A DNA stretch of 41,441 nucleotides from contig JAFZQE010000020.1 in NCBI GenBank assembly GCA_017552325.1, positions 1-41,441 of the forward strand, in the 5' to 3' direction. The notes beneath the pieces are model-generated. The model was not told the DNA's origin. It did not search any database and was given only the letters and a program-made list of their open reading frames with translations. The DNA comes from Oscillospiraceae bacterium (lineage in GTDB: Bacteria > Bacillota > Clostridia > Oscillospirales > Oscillospiraceae). The position numbers and the translations under genes are program-made. The stretch's first letter is position 1. Every line of letters starts with the position of its first letter. Positions 36,472 through 41,441 of this stretch are shown here, piece by piece.

Positions 36472-37254
36472 ATGAGTCTCTCTGCGCAGCAGCAGCTTCG
36501 ATATGCCCGGCAGACGCTTCTTCCGGAAGTGGGAAGCGCCGGACAGGAAAAACTGGCCGCCGGCCGGATCCTGGTGATCGGGGCGGGCGGTCTCGGTTCC
36601 GCCGCGCTTATGTATTTGGCCGCAGCCGGCGTCGGTACCCTCGGGATCGCGGATCATGACAGGATCGAGCTGTCCAACCTGGCGCGTCAGATCATCCACC
36701 GGAGTTCGGATCTGGGGATGATGAAAACCGAATCCGCCGAGAAGACGGTCCGGGAGCTCAATCCGGATGTAAGGGTGCAGACCTTCGGCATGCGGATCAC
36801 TGCGGAAAACATCTCCGGCGTCATCCGCGATTTCGACATGATCCTGGACTGTACGGACCGCTTCGAAAGCAAGCTTATGATCAACGACGCCTGCGTTCTC
36901 TCCGGCAAGCCCTTTGTCCACGGCGGCGTACTGAGATCCTCCGGCCAGATCATGACCTGGCTGCCGGGTCCCGGTCCCTGCCTGCGCTGCATGATCGGGG
37001 AAACGAGGCCTTCCGAAGAGGAGGAGACCTGCGCCGTTTCCGGCATTCTTGGCCCCGCCGCGGGCGTGATCGGCAGCCTCCAGGCGCTGGAGGCCGTCAA
37101 ATTCCTCCTCGGCAAAGGGGACCTGCTCACGGGACGGATGCTGCATTTCGACGGGATGCGCATGAGTTTTACGGAGACGGTCGTTCCCGAAAGATCCCCT
37201 TACTGTCCGGTCTGCGGCAGAGCGCCGGCGGACAGCGTCGGGAGAGTTTTCTGA
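36472..37254 (+). CDS. E1-like adenylyltransferase (ThiF/MoeB/HesA family)
   Basis: 260 residues. These enzymes adenylate the C-terminal Gly of ThiS or MoaD. Seen: N-terminal RYARQTLLPEVGSAGQEKLA, ATP site VIGAGGLGSAALMYLAAAGV, DHDRIELSNLARQIIH, DCTDRFESKLMINDACV, the reactive-Cys region EETCAVSGILGPAAGVIGS, and a C-terminal zinc pair CPVC with an earlier LRCM. GGGAGG precedes the ATG. It is transcribed away from the AOR operon, whose ThiS/MoaD-like protein is the expected partner. A dedicated thiamine role is less likely because no other thi gene is seen here. Confidence 0.93.
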   Translation: MSLSAQQQLRYARQTLLPEVGSAGQEKLAAGRILVIGAGGLGSAALMYLAAAGVGTLGIADHDRIELSNLARQIIHRSSDLGMMKTESAEKTVRELNPDVRVQTFGMRITAENISGVIRDFDMILDCTDRFESKLMINDACVLSGKPFVHGGVLRSSGQIMTWLPGPGPCLRCMIGETRPSEEEETCAVSGILGPAAGVIGSLQALEAVKFLLGKGDLLTGRMLHFDGMRMSFTETVVPERSPYCPVCGRAPADSVGRVF

Positions 37255-37321
37255 GTTACGGCCCGTGTACGCCGATCTTCCGGCTTGTCGCTCCGCGCCG
37301 CCTTGCCGCATCTGCCGCTGC

Positions 37322-37360
37322 AAAAAACACAGTCCGCCCAAGGGACGGACTGTGTTTTTT
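37322..37360. terminator. Bidirectional terminator
   Basis: Perfect 15-bp stem (37322-37336 with 37346-37360) with A-run left and T-run right, between the convergent ThiF-like and YcaQ-like genes. Confidence 0.92.
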
Positions 37361-37407
37361 TATGCCTAAGTACGCCTAAAAGGGACGCGGTGCATAACAC
37401 CGACTGT

Positions 37408-38607
37408 TTACTCGCAAAACTCTACCGTTGTACAATCATTAAAACTCGCAAAGCGGCGGAGCGTCCGGTCAAGTGAGAGCTGCAGCTTTTTGGTCTGCCG
37501 GACGCCGGGTTCAAGCCAGATGTTTTTGACGCGGAGTGTTCTGCTTTTCTGATCAGACGCCGCCTCGATCCGTCCGATGAAGTCGCCGCCCCAGAGGACA
37601 GGCAGGGTATAATAGCCGTATTGCCTTTGGCCGGCAGGCGTATAGATCTCCCATGAGTAGCGGAAATCCCAGAGAGCGGCAACCAGCGTCTTGTCCCAAA
37701 GCAGCGGGTCAAGCGGCGCCAGGAACTCCATACGCGCTTTTTGATCTGTCGTTCCCGCAAGAACCGCCTGCATCAGCGGCTCGTCCTCTGTGAGATAATA
37801 AAACACCGGCCTGATCCCTTCGATCTGTGCGGGCTGTATCGCGCCGCGCTCTTCCAGCGCGGAAAAAGCAGACTTGCGCTGCTCCGCGTTTAATTCGATG
37901 CCCAAAAGGGCAGGCGAACTCCTGTCCCAGAGCAGGCCGACCGCTCCGATCCGCCGCAGAACGCGCCAGCACAGCAGCTCCTTGTCATCGGCGCAGGGAC
38001 AATCTGCTGTCAGCAGCGATTTCTTCAAATGGCGCTCAGCCAGATCATAAAACTTCCGGGAACCGTTTTTGTGATGGATTACGAGAGTCCCGTCGGTATA
38101 CAACTGTTCCAGGACTGACCGGGCAGCCTTGGACTTCTTATGCCAATTCCCGCTCCAATGCATCGACGAGTGCCAGAAAATCTCGCCGCTGATGGGGAGC
38201 GTATCGCCGGAAACAGGGCCGTTTGCCCGAATATAAGCCAGCGCTTCCTGTTCCAGCTCCGCAAGCCCGGGAAAACCGGCGCCAAGCTCACGGCTGCGTT
38301 CCCGATAGGGAGAAAAATACGGCCAATCTTCTGCGGGCCAGATAGAGAGTTCCTTGTCTGCGTAGTCCACCAGCAGCCGGTCCTTGTACAAAAGCTCCGC
38401 CAACATGGACTTTCGAAATCCTTTTACCCTCGATTGCAGGGTAAGTTCCGCGTTCTTTCCGCACACGTCCACAGGGTCGTACTGAATACAGCCGGCTTGC
38501 CGTACATAGGCATAAGCGCCGTCTTTGCCGGAAAAACGATAGCTGCCAAGCAATCCCTGCTTGGCCAGAATGAACATTCGTGCCTGCTCTTTTGTCAGCA
38601 CTGTCAT
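37408..38607 (-). CDS. YcaQ/AlkX-type DNA glycosylase (winged-helix DUF1006)
   Basis: 399 residues. YcaQ-family proteins unhook interstrand crosslinks and remove bulky alkylated bases. Seen: the N-terminal winged helix with catalytic QxD motif CIQYDPVDV (Q42, D44), and the C-terminal block LAPLDPLLWDKTLVAALWDF, then RQYGYYTLPVLWGGDFIGRI, as in YcaQ. ATG at 38607 follows GGAGGG at 7 bases; a TTG five codons upstream is less likely. Base composition is clearly lower in GC than the 5' half of the window. It stands alone with its own promoter, next to the mobile element. Confidence 0.9.
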   Translation of the reverse strand: MTVLTKEQARMFILAKQGLLGSYRFSGKDGAYAYVRQAGCIQYDPVDVCGKNAELTLQSRVKGFRKSMLAELLYKDRLLVDYADKELSIWPAEDWPYFSPYRERSRELGAGFPGLAELEQEALAYIRANGPVSGDTLPISGEIFWHSSMHWSGNWHKKSKAARSVLEQLYTDGTLVIHHKNGSRKFYDLAERHLKKSLLTADCPCADDKELLCWRVLRRIGAVGLLWDRSSPALLGIELNAEQRKSAFSALEERGAIQPAQIEGIRPVFYYLTEDEPLMQAVLAGTTDQKARMEFLAPLDPLLWDKTLVAALWDFRYSWEIYTPAGQRQYGYYTLPVLWGGDFIGRIEAASDQKSRTLRVKNIWLEPGVRQTKKLQLSLDRTLRRFASFNDCTTVEFCE

Positions 38608-38643
38608 CCGTTTTCCCTCCAAAGATCAAAATCAGCTATGTTG

Positions 38644-38672
38644 AATATAGCATATTGTATCAAAAACGGCAA
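38644..38672 (-). promoter_or_regulatory. Promoter of the YcaQ-like gene
   Basis: On the - strand, TTGCCG (38667-38672), 17-base spacer, TATATT (38644-38649), 36 bases before the ATG. The -35 box touches the hairpin at 38671. Confidence 0.55.
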
Positions 38673-38712
38673 GGAAGCTCTTTTATCCGGCAGACAAAAG
38701 AGCTTCCTTTTA
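38671..38712 (+). terminator. Terminator-like hairpin near the left edge of the mobile element
   Basis: Perfect 14-bp stem (38671-38684 with 38696-38709) and an 11-base loop, followed by TTTT on the + strand. No + strand gene precedes it, so it may be a relic or insulate the YcaQ promoter. Confidence 0.65.
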
Positions 38713-38826
38713 TGGTCAAGCGGTGAATAACGCACTTGAGCAAGCACATTTCAAAAACGTTGCAAAAACTATGACTTCAGGCAGTAAGCGCACGGGTTTC
38801 TCCTAAAAAAGTGAAGGAGAAACGAT

Positions 38827-39120
38827 ATGAAAAGCTTTATTGAGGAGCTCTATTACGGCAATATCGACCCGCAGAACAGCGGCTTTGAGGATGACGAGAG
38901 CGTCCAGCGTGAGCTGCGGACGATCAGCGAAAACGAGGACTGGCTGACCGCGCATCTCTCTGGCGAGGAGAAGAAACGCTTCCTGGACTTTGCCGACGCC
39001 TGGTCGGCCTACAACGGCGACGCCACCCTGGACGGCTTTGTCACCGGGTTCCGGTTGGGGGCGTGTTTTGTGATGGATACATTCCTTCGCGACGACCTCC
39101 TGGAAACAGATTTGAAATAG
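38827..39120 (+). CDS. DUF6809-like small protein of Clostridia mobile elements
   Basis: 97 residues, acidic, helical. The start KSFIEELYYGNIDPQNSGFE and the later GFRLGACFVMDTFLRDDL are the pattern I know from DUF6809 proteins, which occur in conjugative and mobilisable elements of gut Firmicutes. Function unknown. AAGGAGAAACGAT precedes the ATG. It is the first gene of the mobile region, and a broken cysteine desulfurase follows directly. Confidence 0.75.
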   Translation: MKSFIEELYYGNIDPQNSGFEDDESVQRELRTISENEDWLTAHLSGEEKKRFLDFADAWSAYNGDATLDGFVTGFRLGACFVMDTFLRDDLLETDLK

Positions 39121-39131
39121 AACAAAAGCCA

Positions 39132-39620
39132 TGGCTTCTGGATGAGTACGGAAATGCGTCTCAGCCCTACTCTTTTTCTCGCAGGCCAAAAGAAGCGCTA
39201 AAGCAAGCAAGAGAAACTATTGCGATGAGTATCAATGCGTTGCCAGAGGAGATTTATTTTACCTCGGGTGGAACGGAGAGTGACAATTGGGCAATTAAAG
39301 GTTCCGCGTTCTCTGATGCTCAGAAAAGAGCGATGATCACCTCGGCTATAGAACACCATGCTGTTCTTCGTTCCTGCGAGGCAATCGAGCGGCTTGGCTA
39401 TCCCGTGTCGTATTTAATGCCAGATGCAAACGGTGTAATTACGTCAAAAGCGTTGAAAGAAATCATTACTGACCAAACCCGCTTAGTCTCCATCATGTTT
39501 TCCAACAATGAAATTGGTACAATTGAGCCTATTAAGGAGCTGACGCAAATTGCCCATAGCTATGGGGCTGTATTTCATACAGATGCTGTTCAAGCAGTTG
39601 GACATGTAGAGATTGATGTC
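39132..39620 (+). pseudogene. Cysteine desulfurase (NifS/IscS) fragment, truncated at both ends
   Basis: About 163 codons from the middle of a NifS-like PLP enzyme: LLDEYGNASQPYSFSRRPKE, INALPEEIYFTSGGTESDNW, SIMFSNNEIGTIEPIKELTQ and FHTDAVQAVGHVEIDV. The N-terminal FDNAATT region, the PLP-binding lysine loop (SAHK) and the active-site Cys loop are all missing, so it cannot work. It has no ribosome site of its own. Its composition (about half GC) is clearly lower than that of the flanking DUF6809 and MobC genes, so it came from another source and was trapped in the element. Confidence 0.88.
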
Positions 39621-39632
39621 TTAACAAGCAAC

Positions 39633-39674
39633 GAATCCGCTGCAGCAGATTCCACATTCAGGGGATGACCCCTG
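39633..39674. repeat. Two palindromes upstream of the MobC-like gene (possible oriT)
   Basis: 39633-39652 reads GAATC-C-GCTGCAGC-A-GATTC, a 20-base palindrome with one mismatched pair. 39659-39674 is CAGGGG-ATGA-CCCCTG. They lie between the NifS fragment and mobC, where mobilisable elements often keep oriT. No nick site is recognised, so the oriT role is inference. Confidence 0.4.
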
Positions 39675-39700
39675 ATACCCCAAGAGAAAGGAGAAACAAC

Positions 39701-40039
39701 ATGAGAAAGCGAAAGAACCGGGTCGTGGTTTATTTCAACGACCGCGAGCTGGAGAAGCTCAACCGAATGGTGGAACGGACGGTCCTCAGCAGAGAGCAGT
39801 TTGTCCGCGATATGCTGGCGGGCTTTTCGATCCGGGAGGCGCCGCCTGCGCCGCTGATCGAAACGATCCGCCTGCTGCGAAGCGCGGCAGGCGTTATGAG
39901 CAGCATGATCAACAGAACCATATTCCGGGAAGAGTCTGACCGGGAGCTGTTACTGCAGACCGTAGACGAGATCCGTTCCTGCACAACAGCTATTACAGAA
40001 CAATGTATGCCAAAGTTTAAGGAGGAAAAAAGAAAATGA
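39701..40039 (+). CDS. MobC-like relaxosome / ribbon-helix-helix protein
   Basis: 112 residues. Seen: the N-terminal KRKNRVVVYFNDRELEKLNR, a ribbon-helix-helix strand and helix as in MobC/CopG proteins, then LSREQFVRDMLAGFSI and an Arg-rich helical C-terminus. MobC proteins open oriT for the relaxase. AAAGGAG precedes the ATG at 39701; an in-frame ATG at 39665 sits in a hairpin and lacks a ribosome site. Stop overlaps the ParB-like ATG (ATGA). No relaxase is inside the window; it is expected to the right. Confidence 0.75.
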   Translation: MRKRKNRVVVYFNDRELEKLNRMVERTVLSREQFVRDMLAGFSIREAPPAPLIETIRLLRSAAGVMSSMINRTIFREESDRELLLQTVDEIRSCTTAITEQCMPKFKEEKRK

Positions 40040-40953
40040 AATTTGATACCATCAACCTGGGTCTGACCGGCTACGACGACCTGTTTATGAGCAGCGAGGA
40101 GCGGGCGGATAGGAAAAAGCCGAAGGTGGAGGAGATCTGCATCTCGGAGCTGCGCCCCTTCAAGGATCATCCCTTCCGGGTCAAGGAGGACGAGGAAATG
40201 GAGCAGCTGAAAAAGAGCATCCACGAGTCCGGCGTGCTGGTGCCGGCGCTGGCGCGGCCCACGGAGGACGGCTACGAGCTGATCTCCGGCCACCGGCGCA
40301 TGGCGGCCTGCGCCGCGCTGGGGCTGGAGACCATGCCCGTCATCGTCCGCAAGCTGACTGACGAGGAGGCCGTGATCGCCATGGTGGACAGCAACCTGCA
40401 GCGGGAGCACCTGCTGCCCAGCGAAAAGGCATTTGCCTACAAGATGAAGCTTGATGCACTCAAACACCAGGGCAAAGCTTCTGAGCAACTTGCGCAGAAG
40501 TTGTCGGTGGAAATAGTTGGCGAAGCGTCTGGCGAAAGCAAGGACCAAGTCCGCCGCTATATCCGCCTCACCAACCTGATCCCCGAAATCCTCAAAATGG
40601 TGGACGAGGGGCGGATCGCCCTGACGCCGGCGGTGGAGCTCTCCTACCTCCAGCGGTTCGAGCAGATCGCCCTCTACCGCATCATGGATCGGGACGACGT
40701 GACGCCGTCGGTGTACCAGGCCAAGCAGCTCCGCCAGCTAAGCCAGGAGGAAAAGCTCAACGACAAGAGCATCGCGGCGCTGATCTCCGAGCCCAAGGCC
40801 AACCAGAAGGAATTCGTGCGCGTGCCCTGCGAGCAGCTGCGGCGCTACTTCCCGCAGAACGCGACGCCCAAGCAGATGCAGGAGACGCTGCTGCGGGCCA
40901 TGGAGTTCTACCGCCAGCACAGCCGGACAAGCATGGAACGGGAGGTGAGATAA
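40036..40953 (+). CDS. ParB/RepB/Spo0J-family protein of the mobile element
   Basis: 305 residues. Seen: the ParB N-domain with ISELRPFKDHPFRVKEDEEM, LISGHRRMAACAALGLETMP (the GHRR CTP/DNA motif region) and MVDSNLQREHLLPSEKAFAY, then an HTH-like part SGESKDQVRRYIRLTNLIPE. Element-borne ParB proteins of this type act as regulators or in maintenance, without a ParA next to them. Coupled to mobC by ATGA. The segment at about 40441-40545 is lower in GC than its flanks, which may be a small recombination patch. Confidence 0.9.
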   Translation: MKFDTINLGLTGYDDLFMSSEERADRKKPKVEEICISELRPFKDHPFRVKEDEEMEQLKKSIHESGVLVPALARPTEDGYELISGHRRMAACAALGLETMPVIVRKLTDEEAVIAMVDSNLQREHLLPSEKAFAYKMKLDALKHQGKASEQLAQKLSVEIVGEASGESKDQVRRYIRLTNLIPEILKMVDEGRIALTPAVELSYLQRFEQIALYRIMDRDDVTPSVYQAKQLRQLSQEEKLNDKSIAALISEPKANQKEFVRVPCEQLRRYFPQNATPKQMQETLLRAMEFYRQHSRTSMEREVR

Positions 40954-40955
40954 TC

Positions 40956-41222
40956 ATGAAAAAAGAACCCAAAAGAGACGACAACCGCTTCGTCATCGGA
41001 CTGGGCGGCGGGCACCGGATCTACGACATCATCAACACCCGCTATGTGGTGGAGGGGCGCTTTGCCGAGGCAACGCTGACCGACGACGACCGCACCCTGG
41101 CCGACGCTGTGGAGGAGATCGTCAAGAGCGAATTCACAGATTTGACGCCGGAGGACAAGGCCCCTAAAATGAAATCGAAACCCGTGCGCTCGACTGCCGG
41201 AAGTGACGCCCCAAATCGCTGA
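40956..41222 (+). CDS. Small conserved mobile-element protein (function unknown)
   Basis: 88 residues, not a named family to me, but the core RIYDIINTRYVVEGRFAEAT followed by DDDRTLADAVEEIVKSEFTD is familiar from the segment between ParB-like and serine recombinase genes in Clostridia elements. GGGAGGTGAGATAATC precedes the ATG, 2 bases after the ParB-like stop. The C-terminal tail overlaps a small hairpin at the stop codon. No motif indicates a function. Confidence 0.72.
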   Translation: MKKEPKRDDNRFVIGLGGGHRIYDIINTRYVVEGRFAEATLTDDDRTLADAVEEIVKSEFTDLTPEDKAPKMKSKPVRSTAGSDAPNR

Positions 41223-41227
41223 TTTGG
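41211..41227. repeat. Small palindrome before the recombinase gene
   Basis: CCAAATC-GCT-GATTTGG, perfect 7-bp arms, spanning the stop codon of the upstream gene and 37 bases before the recombinase ATG. Could be a regulatory site, a weak terminator or part of a recombination site. Confidence 0.5.
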
Positions 41228-41263
41228 CTGGCGGAACTTATACAGAGGAGAAAGGAGCGATGA

Positions 41264-41441
<178 letters not shown>

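Noticed and set aside
38717-38806. Short + strand frame starting GTG (NNALEQAHFKNVAKTMTSG...)
   Set aside because: 27 codons, no clear ribosome site and no recognisable family. It may be a gene remnant at the element edge but cannot be supported.

Overview
The window looks like the chromosome of a GC-rich, low-oxygen gut Clostridium-type bacterium (Oscillospirales-like; inferred). The signs are strong AGGAGG ribosome sites, sigma-A promoters with 17-base spacers, BspA-type leucine-rich lipoproteins, GPH sugar symporters, a tungsten-type aldehyde oxidoreductase and a Clostridia-style mobile element with a DUF6809-like protein and a large serine recombinase. I saw no rRNA, tRNA or CRISPR array.

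Layout. 1-3636 (+): polyphosphate block (truncated PPK2, PPK1, ROK sugar kinase). 3705-5657 (-): three GNAT acetyltransferases. 5714-7897: a phage-type lysogeny switch with no other phage genes. It has an ImmA-like protein and a repressor on the - strand, and a leader peptide, a Cro-like protein and three small overlapping genes on the + strand, with shared TCACGATTCGTGA operators. 7955-10749 (+): two paralogous lipoproteins. 10865-14092 (+): two GPH-family transporters separated by a hairpin-rich spacer. 14233-16332 (+): leucine-rich-repeat lipoprotein. 16378-20143 (-): a ferritin-like protein, an RsgI-like anti-sigma protein with a 118-residue Asp/Arg tail, an ECF sigma factor, a secreted two-repeat protein and a phosphoribosyltransferase. 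A 41-base exact copy of the 3' end of the last gene flanks the sigma cargo. 20338-26217 (-): a translationally coupled redox operon (CrtI-like flavoprotein, 2Fe-2S ferredoxin reductase, multi-FeS NADPH flavoprotein, HypA).

26531-33190 is the most interesting part. A TIR-transmembrane-beta-propeller gene (+) faces, across a shared divergent promoter region, a two-gene - operon encoding an HD phosphohydrolase fused to a RyR domain, then a SLOG domain fused to a four-helix membrane (SLATT-like) module. TIR, SLOG, RyR and HD are all linked to nucleotide or NAD-derived signals, so I propose a compact Thoeris/CBASS-like immune system: TIR makes the signal, the SLOG-membrane protein is the effector, and HD-RyR senses or removes the signal. 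No such three-part system with a RyR subunit is one I can name.

33191-37254: aldehyde:ferredoxin oxidoreductase operon (four-cluster ferredoxin, AOR, ThiS/MoaD-like protein and a small non-stop ORF cut at the edge of the TIR island) with a divergent E1-like ThiF/MoeB gene. 37408-38607 (-): YcaQ/AlkX-type DNA glycosylase. 38827 to the right edge: a mobile element (DUF6809, broken cysteine desulfurase, MobC-like, ParB-like, small protein, start of a serine recombinase) that continues out of the window.

All functions are read from sequence motifs and remembered families. No database search was run.
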